From assembly GCF_000717715.1 (NCBI RefSeq), contig NZ_JOAI01000002.1, positions 186,001 through 250,000 of the forward strand: a stretch of 64,000 nt of DNA. Direction: 5' to 3'. Below the pieces are notes generated by a model. It saw nothing but the letters and a program-made list of their open reading frames with translations, made no database searches and was not told the origin of the DNA. The translations under genes were made by a program, and so were the position numbers. Source of the DNA: Streptomyces sp. NRRL B-24484. Lineage in GTDB: Bacteria; Actinomycetota; Actinomycetes; Streptomycetales; Streptomycetaceae. Numbering within the stretch: the first letter of the stretch is position 1; the number at the start of each line of letters is the position of its first letter. Below are positions 9,214 to 18,278 of the stretch, piece after piece.

Positions 9214-10524
9214 ATGTCTCTCATCTCTCCGGCCCGGGTGCGGGGCGCCGAGCCCTCGCGCGCGGCGGGCCCGGCCTCCTCGGGCCGCCTGGGTTGGCTC
9301 GATCTGCTCCGCGGCATAGCCGCGTTGACCATCGCCATCGGTCACTACGTGCAGAACATGATGCCGGAAGCGTTCACGCGGATCGCCGCGCGCTTCGACC
9401 TCGGTTCGTTCGGCGTCTTCCTGTTCTTCCTGGTCAGCGGTTACATCATTCCCGCGTCGCTGGAACGGCGGGGCAGCGTCCGGGAGTTCTGGATCAGCCG
9501 GTTCTTCCGGATCTACCCGCTGTGCGCCGCGGTCGTCGCGGCCGGAGTCGTCGTGCAGCTGCTCGGCGCGTACACCTCGCTGCCGCCGATCATGCCGTTC
9601 CCGGCGCACCACCCCGCCGTCGCGGCCCTGGCGAACCTGACGATGCTGCACGACTTCCAGGGTGTGGGCGGCGCCGTCTTCGTCATGTGGACGCTCTCCT
9701 ACGAGATGGTCTTCTACCTGCTGGTCGCGTCGCTGTTCGTGCTCGGCCTGCACCGCAGGTCGGCGGAGATCGCGATCGGCTTCTCGCTGGTCCCGGTGGT
9801 GGCGGTCAGCGCCTTCCCGGTGCTGCTCTTCTCCCGGACGCTCGACGGCACCCGCGCCGTCGTCCTCGGGTCGGCGGTGCTGATGCTGGTCGGGCTCGCC
9901 TGCATGGTGAGCGGCCGTCGTGCGCTCGCGGTCGTGGGCGCGCTGGTGCTCGGCGGCACGGCCATGGTGCTCGTCCTCACCAACAGCCGGCTGCCGGGCT
10001 GGTACAGCATGGCGGTGCTGGCCACGATGTTCGCCGGCACGGCGGTCTACCGGGCCGAGCAGCGGCAGATCGGCCGGGCGAAGGTCGTCGTCGCGGCCGT
10101 CGTCGTGATGGCCGCGCTGCTGTACGTCGGGACGTGGCACGGAGAGTCGTCGCACACCGCACCGACCTTCCAGTGGCAGTGGCTCACCGCGATGGCCGCC
10201 ACCTGGGGCCTGTTCGCGGCCGGCATGGCGCTGAGGAACCGCCGGATCCCGCGGCCGTTCACCTGGCTGGGCCAGATCAGCTACTCGGTCTACCTCGTCC
10301 ACGCGGTGCTGCTGTGCGTCCTGCTGTGGCTGGTCGGTCCGGCCGGGGTCGCGTCGATGTCGGTGCCGGCGAAGATCGGGCTGGGCGTCGTCTTCTGCTG
10401 CGCGGTGGCCGCGGTCAGCCACGTGACGTTCCGGCTGGTCGAGCAGCCGGCGCAGCGGCTGGGCCGGCGCCTGTCGGTCCGTCTGGTGAAGCCGGCGGCC
10501 GGACCGGCCGCGGAGCGTGCCTGA
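9214..10524 (+). CDS. Acyltransferase-3 family membrane protein (first copy)
   Basis: A 436-residue polytopic protein of the acyltransferase-3 (OafA/NodX-like) family, which O-acylates surface sugars at the membrane. The N-terminal signature is visible (LDLLRGIAALTIAIGHYVQN with the functional His), as are FFLVSGYIIPASL and RFFRIYPL; about ten membrane segments follow. It is transcribed away from the DUF2304 gene. A TAGCCT hexamer ends only six bases before the ATG and no clear ribosome-binding site is seen, so the mRNA may be leaderless. A strong hairpin follows the stop. Confidence 0.9.
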   Translation: MSLISPARVRGAEPSRAAGPASSGRLGWLDLLRGIAALTIAIGHYVQNMMPEAFTRIAARFDLGSFGVFLFFLVSGYIIPASLERRGSVREFWISRFFRIYPLCAAVVAAGVVVQLLGAYTSLPPIMPFPAHHPAVAALANLTMLHDFQGVGGAVFVMWTLSYEMVFYLLVASLFVLGLHRRSAEIAIGFSLVPVVAVSAFPVLLFSRTLDGTRAVVLGSAVLMLVGLACMVSGRRALAVVGALVLGGTAMVLVLTNSRLPGWYSMAVLATMFAGTAVYRAEQRQIGRAKVVVAAVVVMAALLYVGTWHGESSHTAPTFQWQWLTAMAATWGLFAAGMALRNRRIPRPFTWLGQISYSVYLVHAVLLCVLLWLVGPAGVASMSVPAKIGLGVVFCCAVAAVSHVTFRLVEQPAQRLGRRLSVRLVKPAAGPAAERA

Positions 10525-10546
10525 CCGGAACCCCGCGGACGCGACG

Positions 10547-10583
10547 GCGCCGCCCGGGACGGACTGCCCGTCCCGGGCGGCGC
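10547..10583. terminator. Bidirectional hairpin between convergent genes
   Basis: Perfect 15 bp arms (10547-10561 and 10569-10583) around a 7-base loop, placed between the stops of the acyltransferase (+) and the flippase (-). It has no T run, as is usual for streptomycete terminators. Confidence 0.8.
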
Positions 10584-10626
10584 TGTTGTGCTGTCGGAGG
10601 ACGTCCGGCCGGGCGGGGCCGACGGG

Positions 10627-11979
10627 TCAGGGGGCCGGCAGCGGGTCGACCCGGACGGGCGACTCGGCCGCGCTATCGCCGGCCCCGGCGTCGTCGGCCC
10701 GTGCGGCGCGCTGGGAGCGGAAGAGGGACCGGAGCATGAGGGCCGCGGTGACCGCCGCCCCGGCGAGGTAGCCGAGTTCGGCGCGGGTGCCGACGTCGCC
10801 GGGGAGCAGCGTGACCGCGGCGAGCACGGCGGTGCCGACCGCCCAGGCGACGAGCTGCCGCTGGTGGCGGGAGAGCGCCATGAGGGCCTGGCCGACGACG
10901 GTCGCGACCATGTAGCAGAGGGTCCCGAGGACCAGCCAGAGGAAGTCGGCCGCGCCCAGGACGTCCTGGGCGTTGAACATCGTCCGGATGATCCACGGTC
11001 CGAGGAGGACGGCCGGCACCCCGCCGGCGAGGCACATCGCGCAGACGACGGCGACGGTGCGCACCAGCACCTTGCGGAACTCCGCGTGCCGGCCGGAGGC
11101 GGCGGCCCCCGACAGGGCGGAGACCAGGGAGGCCTGGATCGCCGCGTACGCGAAGAGCGGGACGCGGGCGATGACCACGGCGTTCAGCAGGGCCGCGACG
11201 AGCGCGGTCGAGGCGGGCGACAGCAGTTGGACGCTGACCACGGCCGCGTTGACCATGAGCTGGGCGAGCAGGGTCGAGGCGGCGAGCAGGCCGAGACCGC
11301 GGGTGAGCGCCGGCCAGGGCACGGCGGGGCCGGGTCGGCGGTCGCGCAGGGTCGAGCGCAGCCCGATCAGGGAGGCCGCCAGCGGGGAGACCACGAGGAT
11401 CAGGGCGAACGCCAGCACCGAGTGCAGGCCGAGCGCCGGCAGGGCGGCCGCGAGGACGATCCGCAGGCCGCCGTCGACGGCCAGTTGGGAGCCGTAGGCC
11501 TTGAAGTTGCCGAGGCCGGCGAGGGCGCCGCGGGTGAGCGAGCTGACGGCGAGCCCGACGAGGGCGCCGCCGAGGCCGGCCACCAGGGTGAGGTCGCCGT
11601 GGAAGAGGCGGTCGGCGATCGGCCGGGCCGCCGCGGCGAGCAGCGCGAGGACGGCCACCAGCACCGCGCCGGTGAGCAGGGCCGTCCGCCGCAGGGCCCC
11701 GTGCGGGCCCTGGCCGCCGACGTTGCGGGCGGCGACCAGGCGGTTCAGTTCCAGTTCAACCGGCGAGAAGAGGCCGTACCCGACGGACATGACGACCGTC
11801 CAGAGCACGGAGACGCCGGCGAGGGAGGTGGGATCCAGCGTGTGGCCGGCCAGGGCGAGGTAGATGTACGAGGAGACGCCGAGGACGACGGTGCCGCCCA
11901 GCACCAGCCGGGTGCCGGGCGGCAGCGCGTCGAACAGTCGGGCCAGCGGGTTCGCGCGGCCGCCCGCCCGGTCAGCCAC
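10627..11979 (-). CDS. Polysaccharide flippase-like membrane protein (MATE/Wzx superfamily)
   Basis: A 450-residue protein with about twelve membrane helices, resembling oligosaccharide flippases that move lipid-linked glycans across the membrane. Features include the early PPGTRLVLGGTVVLGVSSYI helix and VSVLWTVVMSVGYGLFSPVE; the last 25 residues are polar and acidic. It overlaps the end of rfbB by eight bases, so it is coupled to dTDP-sugar synthesis, which supports a role in exporting the deoxysugar-containing glycan. The substrate is inferred from context only. Confidence 0.82.
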   Translation of the reverse strand: MADRAGGRANPLARLFDALPPGTRLVLGGTVVLGVSSYIYLALAGHTLDPTSLAGVSVLWTVVMSVGYGLFSPVELELNRLVAARNVGGQGPHGALRRTALLTGAVLVAVLALLAAAARPIADRLFHGDLTLVAGLGGALVGLAVSSLTRGALAGLGNFKAYGSQLAVDGGLRIVLAAALPALGLHSVLAFALILVVSPLAASLIGLRSTLRDRRPGPAVPWPALTRGLGLLAASTLLAQLMVNAAVVSVQLLSPASTALVAALLNAVVIARVPLFAYAAIQASLVSALSGAAASGRHAEFRKVLVRTVAVVCAMCLAGGVPAVLLGPWIIRTMFNAQDVLGAADFLWLVLGTLCYMVATVVGQALMALSRHQRQLVAWAVGTAVLAAVTLLPGDVGTRAELGYLAGAAVTAALMLRSLFRSQRAARADDAGAGDSAAESPVRVDPLPAP

Positions 11980-12949
11980 GCAGCGCGGCCTTGCTCTTCA
12001 GCGGCTCCCACCAGTCGCGGTTGTCGCGGTACCAGGCGATCGTGGCGGCGAGGCCGTCCTCGAAGCGCACCTGCGGGGTGTAGCCGAGCTCCTCGCTGAT
12101 CTTGCTGATGTCGAGCGAGTAGCGCAGGTCGTGGCCCTTGCGGTCGGCCACGCGCTCGACCATGTCCCAGTCGGCCCCGGCGGCCTCCAGGAGGAGGCCG
12201 GTGAGCTCCTTGTTGGTGAGCTCGGTGCCGCCGCCGATGTTGTAGACCTCGCCGGGCCGGCCCTTGCGCATGGCGAGCTCGATGCCGCGGCAGTGGTCGG
12301 AGACGTGCAGCCAGTCGCGGATGTTGCCGCCGTTCCCGTAGAGCGGGACCTTCCTGCCGTCGAGCAGGTTGGTGGTGAACAGCGGGATGACCTTCTCGGG
12401 GAACTGGTAGTGGCCGTAGTTGTTCGAGCACCGGGTGACCACGACGTCCATGCCGTGGGTGCGGTGGTAGGCCAGCGCCAGCAGGTCCGAGCCCGCCTTC
12501 GAGGCGGAGTACGGGGAGTTGGGGGCCAGCGGCCACTCCTCCGTCCAGGAGCCCTCGGCGATCGAGCCGTACACCTCGTCGGTGGAGACGTGCACGAAGC
12601 GGCCGACGCCGTGCTTGCGGGCGGCGTCGAGCAGCACCTGCGTGCCGACGACGTTGGTCAGGACGAACGGCCCGGCACCCTCGATCGACCGGTCGACGTG
12701 CGACTCGGCGGCGAAGTGGACGACCACGTCGTGGCCAGGCATCACCTGCTCGACGACCTCGGTGTCGCAAATGTCACCCCGGACGAACCGGTAGCCGGGG
12801 TGGCCGGCGACCGGCGCGAGGTTGGCCTCGACGCCCGAGTAGGTGAGCTTGTCGAGGACGGTGACCTGGGCCGACCCGTCGGCGCCCAGCAGGGAGCGGA
12901 CGAACTCGGATCCGATGAAGCCGGCGCCGCCGGTGACGAGGATGCGCAT
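11972..12949 (-). CDS. rfbB: dTDP-glucose 4,6-dehydratase
   Basis: An extended SDR enzyme that converts dTDP-glucose to dTDP-4-keto-6-deoxyglucose. The 325-residue product has the NAD-binding TGGAGFIGSEFVRSLL, the catalytic STDEVYG (Asp-Glu dehydration pair) and the YSASKAGSD Tyr-Lys pair, plus NNYGHYQFPEKVIPLF, diagnostic for the RmlB subfamily. It diverges from rfbA and overlaps the flippase. There is no obvious ribosome-binding site before the ATG, which suggests a very short leader. Confidence 0.96.
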   Translation of the reverse strand: MRILVTGGAGFIGSEFVRSLLGADGSAQVTVLDKLTYSGVEANLAPVAGHPGYRFVRGDICDTEVVEQVMPGHDVVVHFAAESHVDRSIEGAGPFVLTNVVGTQVLLDAARKHGVGRFVHVSTDEVYGSIAEGSWTEEWPLAPNSPYSASKAGSDLLALAYHRTHGMDVVVTRCSNNYGHYQFPEKVIPLFTTNLLDGRKVPLYGNGGNIRDWLHVSDHCRGIELAMRKGRPGEVYNIGGGTELTNKELTGLLLEAAGADWDMVERVADRKGHDLRYSLDISKISEELGYTPQVRFEDGLAATIAWYRDNRDWWEPLKSKAALRG

Positions 12950-13032
12950 AGTAGGGCGCAGTCTACCCAGACCTGTTCGAAGACCGGCCCTGCCCCACGA
13001 TCCCGCCGGGGGCCTCGCATAAGCTGCCCGTC
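12950..13032. promoter_or_regulatory. Divergent rfbB/rfbA promoter region with possible leaderless starts
   Basis: Only 83 bases separate the two starts. On the plus strand TAAGCT (13020-13025) lies seven bases before the rfbA ATG; on the minus strand TAGACT (12960-12965) lies ten bases before the rfbB ATG. Neither gene has a visible Shine-Dalgarno sequence, so both mRNAs may be leaderless or nearly so. I see no good -35 elements. Confidence 0.4.
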
Positions 13033-13908
13033 ATGCGTGGAATTCTCTTGGCGGGCGGTACCGGATCGCGCCTGTGGCCGCTGACCCGGGCGGTGTCGAA
13101 GCAGTTGCTCCCCGTGTTCGACAAGCCGATGGTCTACTACCCGCTGTCCACGTTGGTGATGGCGGGCATCAGCGAGATCCTGATCATCACGACCCCGCAG
13201 GACCAGGAGCAGTTCCAGCGCCTGCTCGGCGACGGTTCCCAGCTCGGCCTGCGCCTGGAGTACGCGGTCCAGGAGCGTCCCGAGGGGATCGCCCAGGCCT
13301 TCGTGCTCGGCGCCGACTTCATCGGGGACGAGCCGGTCGCGCTGATCCTGGGCGACAACATCTTCCACGGCAGCGGTCTGGGCACCCGGCTCGCCCAGCA
13401 CACCGAGCCGGCCGGCGGGCGGGTGTTCGCCTACCCGGTGGCCGATCCGCGCGCGTACGGCGTGGTGGAGTTCGACGGCGGGGGCCAGGTCATCTCCATC
13501 GAGGAGAAGCCCGAGCACCCGAAGTCCCGGTACGCCGTGCCCGGCCTGTACTTCTACGACAACCGGGTCGTCAAGATCGCCGAGAACCTGGAGCCGAGCG
13601 CCCGGGGCGAGTTGGAGATAACGGCGGTCAACGAGGCCTACCTGCGCAACGGCGAGCTGCAGGTCACCGTGCTGGACCGCGGTACGGCCTGGCTGGACAC
13701 CGGCACGTTCGTGTCGATGGTGCAGGCCTCCGAGTTCGTCCGGGTGATCGAGGAGCGCCAGGGATTCAAGATCGGCTGCATCGAGGAGGCGGTCTGGCGC
13801 GCCGGCCTGATCGACTCGGCGCAGCTGCGCGAGCTGGCCGAGCCGCTCCGCAAGAGCGGGTACGGGGAGTACCTGCTGGACCTGCTCGTCGAGGAGGGCA
13901 ACCGATGA
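13033..13908 (+). CDS. rfbA: Glucose-1-phosphate thymidylyltransferase
   Basis: It makes dTDP-glucose from glucose-1-phosphate and dTTP, the first step of dTDP-deoxysugar synthesis. The 291-residue product has the nucleotide-binding start [20 protein letters not shown], the [17 protein letters not shown] segment, [10 protein letters not shown] and the sugar-binding EEKPEHPKS and GTAWLDTGT motifs of RmlA. It diverges from rfbB and overlaps rfbC by four bases (ATGA). Confidence 0.96.
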   Translation: MRGILLAGGTGSRLWPLTRAVSKQLLPVFDKPMVYYPLSTLVMAGISEILIITTPQDQEQFQRLLGDGSQLGLRLEYAVQERPEGIAQAFVLGADFIGDEPVALILGDNIFHGSGLGTRLAQHTEPAGGRVFAYPVADPRAYGVVEFDGGGQVISIEEKPEHPKSRYAVPGLYFYDNRVVKIAENLEPSARGELEITAVNEAYLRNGELQVTVLDRGTAWLDTGTFVSMVQASEFVRVIEERQGFKIGCIEEAVWRAGLIDSAQLRELAEPLRKSGYGEYLLDLLVEEGNR

Positions 13909-14504
13909 AGTTCCGCGAGCTGTCGATCGCCGGCGCGTTCGAGATGACTCCGCAGCAGCACGGCGATCCGCGCGGGCTGTTCATGGAGTGGTACCGCTTC
14001 GACCGGCTCTCCGAGGTGGTCGGCCACCCGCTGCGGCTGGCCCAGGCGAACCTCTCGGTGTCCTCCCGCGGCGTGGTGCGGGGCGTCCACTTCGCCGACG
14101 TGCCGCCCGGCCAGGCCAAGTACGTCACGTGCGTGCGCGGTGCGGTGCTCGACGTGGTGGTGGACCTGCGGGTCGGTTCGCCGACCTTCGGCCGGTGGGA
14201 GTCCGTCCGGCTGGACGACGTGGACCGCCGGGCCGTGTACATCCCGGAGGGCCTCGGCCACGGCTTCTGCGCACTGACGGACGACGCCACGCTCTCGTAC
14301 GTCTGCTCCGAGACCTACAACCCGACCGGCGAGCACACCGTGCACCCGCTGGACCCGGACCTCGCCATCGACTGGGGCACCGCCGAGCCGCAGCTGTCCG
14401 CGCGCGACGAGGCCGCTCCCTCGCTGGCCGAGGCGGAGGCCTCCGGTCTGCTGCCGGACTACGAGGCCTGCCGGGCGTACACCGCCGGGCTCCGCTCGGT
14501 CTGA
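13905..14504 (+). CDS. rfbC: dTDP-4-dehydrorhamnose 3,5-epimerase-like protein
   Basis: A cupin epimerase acting on dTDP-4-keto-6-deoxyglucose. The 199-residue product has [20 protein letters not shown] with the catalytic His, [15 protein letters not shown] and [20 protein letters not shown], all hallmarks of RmlC and related 3- or 5-epimerases. I cannot tell a 3,5-epimerase from a 5- or 3-only homologue by eye. It is coupled to rfbA through an ATGA overlap, and a terminator-like hairpin follows. Confidence 0.93.
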   Translation: MKFRELSIAGAFEMTPQQHGDPRGLFMEWYRFDRLSEVVGHPLRLAQANLSVSSRGVVRGVHFADVPPGQAKYVTCVRGAVLDVVVDLRVGSPTFGRWESVRLDDVDRRAVYIPEGLGHGFCALTDDATLSYVCSETYNPTGEHTVHPLDPDLAIDWGTAEPQLSARDEAAPSLAEAEASGLLPDYEACRAYTAGLRSV

Positions 14505-14508
14505 AGCG

Positions 14509-14542
14509 CCGGGCGGGTGCCGTCCCGGACGGCGCCCGCCCG
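14509..14542 (+). terminator. Hairpin after rfbC
   Basis: Arms of 14 bp with one G-T pair (14510-14523 and 14529-14542) begin six bases after the rfbC stop. It probably ends or reduces transcription before the next glycosyltransferase gene. Confidence 0.65.
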
Positions 14543-14634
14543 AACGACCGGCACGTCGGTCATATGATGTGGCCGCCACGTCCGTGGCCGTGCTCCGTAC
14601 CGGGGCAGCCGCCCCCAACCACCGGATACCCGCC

Positions 14635-15534
14635 ATGACCACTCTGGATGTCCTGCTCCCCTACTACGGCGACGTGGCACTGATGCAGGCCGCGGTGCGC
14701 AGTGTCCTGGCGCAGACCGACCGGGACTGGCGGCTGACGGTCGTCGACGACGGGCGCGAGCCGGGCGTGCCGGAGTGGTTCGCCGCCCTCGGCGATCCGC
14801 GGGTCCGGTACATGCGCAACGAGCAGAACCTCGGCGTCACCGGCAACTACCGCAAGTGCCTCGGCCTCGCCGAGCACGAGTACCTCGTGTTCATGGGCAC
14901 CGACGACATCATGCTGCCCACCTACATCGAGACGATCCGCGGCGTGCTCGCGGCCCACCCCGGCGTGGCCATGATCCAGCCGGGCGTCGAGGTCATCGGC
15001 AGCGACGGCGCGGTCAGCCGCACGCTGGTGGACGAGGCCAAGCGGCGGCTGTACGCGCCGCGGACCCGCGGCCTGGAGCTGATGGGCGGCGAGGAGCTCG
15101 CCGTCAGCCTGCTGCGCGGGAACTGGCTGTACTTCCCGTCGATCTGCTGGCGCACCGACGCCGTCCGCTCGATGGGCTTCCGCGACAACCTGGAGATCAT
15201 CCAGGACCTCGCGCTGATCGTCGACCTGCTCCAGGCCGGCGAGCGGATGGCGGTCAGCGACACGCTGTGCTTCCAGTACCGCCGGCACACGGTCAGCATC
15301 TCCTCGAAGTCCGCCTTCAGCGGCACGCGGTTCACCGAGGCCCGCCGTTACTTCCTCGACGTCGCCGACCGGCTGGACGCGCACGGCTGGCCGCGGGCCG
15401 CGAAGGCCGCGCGCAGCCACATCTCCGCCAGGATCCACGCCCTCACGCTGGTACCGGGTGCCGTGCGCAACCGCCAGTGGGACGGTGCCCGGACCCTGCT
15501 GCGGAACGCCTCCGCCACCAGCCGGGTCCGCTGA
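14635..15534 (+). CDS. Family 2 glycosyltransferase
   Basis: A 299-residue GT-A glycosyltransferase. The N-terminus reads LDVLLPYYGDVALMQAAVRS, followed by LTVVDDGREPG, the NEQNLGVTGNYRKCL pattern typical of wall and capsule glycosyltransferases, and a GTDDIM metal-binding motif around residue 95. I start at ATG 14635; a GTG at 14569 is in frame but adds a non-conserved leader. Acceptor and donor are unknown; the neighbouring rfb genes suggest a dTDP-deoxyhexose donor. Confidence 0.88.
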   Translation: MTTLDVLLPYYGDVALMQAAVRSVLAQTDRDWRLTVVDDGREPGVPEWFAALGDPRVRYMRNEQNLGVTGNYRKCLGLAEHEYLVFMGTDDIMLPTYIETIRGVLAAHPGVAMIQPGVEVIGSDGAVSRTLVDEAKRRLYAPRTRGLELMGGEELAVSLLRGNWLYFPSICWRTDAVRSMGFRDNLEIIQDLALIVDLLQAGERMAVSDTLCFQYRRHTVSISSKSAFSGTRFTEARRYFLDVADRLDAHGWPRAAKAARSHISARIHALTLVPGAVRNRQWDGARTLLRNASATSRVR

Positions 15535-15577
15535 CCCCTCGGCACCCGGTCCCCCTCTCCTCAAGGAGCGCTCCGCC

Positions 15578-16525
15578 ATGAGCACCCCGCACACCCCGCC
15601 GCGCGTCGCCGTCCTCGGCGGCACCGGGTTCATAGGCCGGGCCGTCACCGCACGGTTCGAGGCGACGGGGAGCGAGGTCCTCACGCTGGCCCGCAAGCCC
15701 TCCGCCGTGCCGGTGGCCGGCCGCTTCGTCCCCTTCGACCTGACGGCGTCCCCCGCGTCCGAGCTGGCCGCGCTGCTGGAGCGCGAGCGCGTCGACGTCG
15801 TCGTGAACGCGGCCGGCGGCATGTGGGGGCTCGACGACGAGCAGATGCACGTCGCCAACGTCGTCCTGGTGGACCGGCTCGTCGAGGCGATCGGCTCGAC
15901 GGCCGCCCCGGCCCGGCTGGTGCACCTCGGCACCGTCCACGAGTACGGCCTGGTGCCGGTCGGCACCAGCCAGCACGAGGACGACGTCCCGGCCCCGGTG
16001 ATGGCCTACGGCCGGCTGAAGCTCGCGGCGACCGAGCGGGTCGTCGACGCGGTCGGTCGCGAGGGCCTCGACGCCGTCGTGCTCCGCCTCGGGAACGTGA
16101 CCGGCGCCGGCCAGCCCGGGCACAGCCTGCTCGGGGTGATGGGTGCCAAGCTCGCCGCGGCCCACGCCGCGGGCACGGTGGCCGAGCTGTCGCTGCAGCC
16201 GCTCACCGCCCAGCGCGACTTCGTGGACCTGGACGACACGGTGGACGCCGTGGTGGCCGCCGCGGCCACCAGGACGCCCCGTACCGTGCTGAACATCGGG
16301 ACGGGCGCGGCAGCCCCGGCGCGGCAGCTGGTCGACCTCCTGATCGAGGTGAGCGGCGTCCCCGTCGCGGTGACCGAGGTGCCGGCCCCGGACGGCACCG
16401 GCCCCGAACGGGAGTGGCAGCAGCTGGACGTGGCCGCGGCGGCGGCGGAGCTCGGCTGGACCCCGCGGCGGAGCCTGCGGGACTCCGTCGAGTCGCTCTG
16501 GCACGCGCAGCTGAAGACGGTCTGA
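15578..16525 (+). CDS. NAD-dependent epimerase/reductase (extended SDR)
   Basis: A 315-residue Rossmann enzyme with the cofactor motif GGTGFIGRAV near residue 14, the active-site Thr in HLGTVHEYG and the Tyr-Lys pair in AYGRLKLAATERV. By position, about 45 bases after the glycosyltransferase and with rfbA, B and C close by, it may be the 4-ketoreductase that finishes the dTDP-6-deoxyhexose. It does not look like a textbook RmlD, so the sugar may not be rhamnose. It has a good ribosome-binding site (AAGGAG, 11 bases before ATG). Confidence 0.85.
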   Translation: MSTPHTPPRVAVLGGTGFIGRAVTARFEATGSEVLTLARKPSAVPVAGRFVPFDLTASPASELAALLERERVDVVVNAAGGMWGLDDEQMHVANVVLVDRLVEAIGSTAAPARLVHLGTVHEYGLVPVGTSQHEDDVPAPVMAYGRLKLAATERVVDAVGREGLDAVVLRLGNVTGAGQPGHSLLGVMGAKLAAAHAAGTVAELSLQPLTAQRDFVDLDDTVDAVVAAAATRTPRTVLNIGTGAAAPARQLVDLLIEVSGVPVAVTEVPAPDGTGPEREWQQLDVAAAAAELGWTPRRSLRDSVESLWHAQLKTV

Positions 16526-16540
16526 CCGCATCCGGTCGCA

Positions 16541-16580
16541 ACGGTGCCCCGGCAGTCCCTGCGGACTGCCGGGGCACCGT
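16541..16580. terminator. Bidirectional terminator between convergent genes
   Basis: Perfect 18 bp arms (16541-16558 and 16563-16580) around a CTGC loop, 16 bases after the SDR stop and 11 bases before the stop of the convergent acyltransferase. It probably serves both genes. Confidence 0.85.
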
Positions 16581-16590
16581 CGTACGGACG

Positions 16591-17790
16591 TCAGCCCTGC
16601 GGGGCGGCGGGGGTGTCGGAGGCCGCGCGCAGCCTCGTCATGGAGTGCTGCAGCCCCTTCTTGAGCCGGCCCGCGAGGGGCCGCTCGACGAACCGGTGGA
16701 TCAGCCACGCCGTCGTCAGCACGGTCACCAGGGCGACCAGCAGGGCGGACCGGACGCCGAGGCCGTGCTTCAGCGACCAGTGGATGATCGTCCAGCCGAT
16801 CTCCTGGTGGATCAGGTACAGCGGGTAGGTCAACGCGCCAGCCACGGTGAGCCACCGCCAGCGCACCCAGTCCAGCGCGCCCAGCGCGGCCGCCAGCACC
16901 AGCGCGAACGCGGCCGTCATGAGGACGGCCGTCACCGACCAGGACAGCGGGTGGCCGAGGGCCTCGACGTAGACCGCCCTGATCGCGGGGATGCGGACCA
17001 GCGCGAGCAGCCAGGAGAATCCGACGATGCCCCACAGCAGCAGGTCCTGGCCGAAGCGGTACATCAGGAACATCGCCATGCCGGCGATGAAGAGCGGGGA
17101 CTCCTGGGGCATCGCCACGGTGTCGAGCAGCTGGTTGTCGACCTGACCGGCGACCACCGCCACGATCGTCCAGATGCCGCAGAAGGCCACGACCTTGCGG
17201 TAGGTCAGCCCCATCGCCACCACGACGGCGAAGAGCAGGTAGAACCTCATCTCGACCCAGAGGGTCCAGTAGACGCCGTCCACCGGGCGCAGGCCCAGCG
17301 GGGACTGGAGCATCGTCAGGTTGCCGAGCACCGTCCGCAGGGTGAGCCCGCTGCCGGCGCGCCTGCGGGCCAGGTGCGGCAGGAGGAGGATCACGCTGCT
17401 GGTGAGCACCACGCCCGCCCAGTAGGCCGGGTAGAGCCGCACCACCCGGGACGAGAAGAACTCACCGGGCCGCTTGCCCCAGCAGCTCATGCAGATCACG
17501 AAGCCGCTGATGACGAAGAAGAGCTCGACGCCCATCCAGCCGTAGGCGGCGGCCCGGTTGACCAGGGGGATGACCTCGCGCGGCGTGACTCCCTGCCAGA
17601 TGCCGGAGATCCCGACGTACGCGGTCCAGTGGAACGAGAGCACGCTCAGGGCCGCGAAGAGCCGCATCCCGTCCAGCGCGTAGAGCCTGCTGGCGCGGAC
17701 GGCGGGACGGGGTGCCGGGCTTTCCGTCCCCTCCTTCGGTGCTGAGCGGGGACCGAACCGGCTCGGCTTCAGAGCGAGGGCAGCGGGCAT
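16591..17790 (-). CDS. Acyltransferase-3 family membrane protein (second copy)
   Basis: A 399-residue polytopic O-acyltransferase. After a roughly 30-residue polar, basic N-terminus come the signatures LYALDGMRLFAALSVLSFHW, FFVISGFVICMS and RVVRLYPAYWAG, then about ten helices. I start at ATG 17790 because residues upstream of it have no coding character. With the other acyltransferase at 9214 the cassette has two, suggesting more than one acylation site or layer on the glycan. Confidence 0.88.
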   Translation of the reverse strand: MPAALALKPSRFGPRSAPKEGTESPAPRPAVRASRLYALDGMRLFAALSVLSFHWTAYVGISGIWQGVTPREVIPLVNRAAAYGWMGVELFFVISGFVICMSCWGKRPGEFFSSRVVRLYPAYWAGVVLTSSVILLLPHLARRRAGSGLTLRTVLGNLTMLQSPLGLRPVDGVYWTLWVEMRFYLLFAVVVAMGLTYRKVVAFCGIWTIVAVVAGQVDNQLLDTVAMPQESPLFIAGMAMFLMYRFGQDLLLWGIVGFSWLLALVRIPAIRAVYVEALGHPLSWSVTAVLMTAAFALVLAAALGALDWVRWRWLTVAGALTYPLYLIHQEIGWTIIHWSLKHGLGVRSALLVALVTVLTTAWLIHRFVERPLAGRLKKGLQHSMTRLRAASDTPAAPQG

Positions 17791-18278
17791 GGTGAAGACT
17801 TTCGGAGAGGCAGCCTGGATCGACGACCGCCCGCGGGGTGATGACGGCGAGCGCCGACCTGACTCTACAGACAATCCAATCGGCCTCCACAGACAGGGCG
17901 GTCCCGTGCGGGGACTGGCCGGAGGCCGGCACCCGCGCCCCCGGCACCGCACGGGCCGGGCCACCCGCGCGGGGTTGTGGAGACGGATTCGGTCGACACC
18001 CGTCGCAACCTGCGGCGCGGCCGGACAGCGAAGGATTCGGAGTGATCGGTTCCGCGCTGCAGTGATCGTCGGCGCCCCGGACGCGGCCCTGTGAAGGAAA
18101 TCGGGTGAACCGATGGTGTGAGGACGGTCACGAGCGCCGGGGCTGGAATCTGGCGCCACCGCGGGCCCGGGGGGCGTCGGCGGCCGACAGCAGGACCGTC
18201 ACCGGTGCCGCCCCCGCCGCATCCGGACGGTGCCGACCGCTGCGGTCGGCACCGTCCGTGCCCGGGACCGGCGTCCCG
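17791..18278. other. Intergenic region upstream of the second acyltransferase
   Basis: 488 bases without a supported gene. It carries the upstream region of the acyltransferase gene at its left end and the terminator of the large membrane-protein gene at its right end (18225-18257). I found no promoter I would defend. Confidence 0.5.
18225..18257 (-). terminator. Hairpin after the large membrane-protein gene
   Basis: A near-continuous inverted repeat (16-base arms, GGACGGTGCCGACCGC and its complement) 21 bases downstream of the minus-strand stop at 18279. No T run. Confidence 0.7.

Noticed and set aside
7855..10422. An open frame of 855 codons on the minus strand covering three genes
   Set aside because: Only the last 258 codons read as a glycosyltransferase. 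The upstream part is low-complexity and overlaps DUF2304 and acyltransferase genes that have clear signatures in other frames.
16541..16580. Inverted repeat as an insertion-sequence end
   Set aside because: It lies exactly between two convergent stops, has a 4-base loop and no partner copy or transposase nearby, so it is a terminator.
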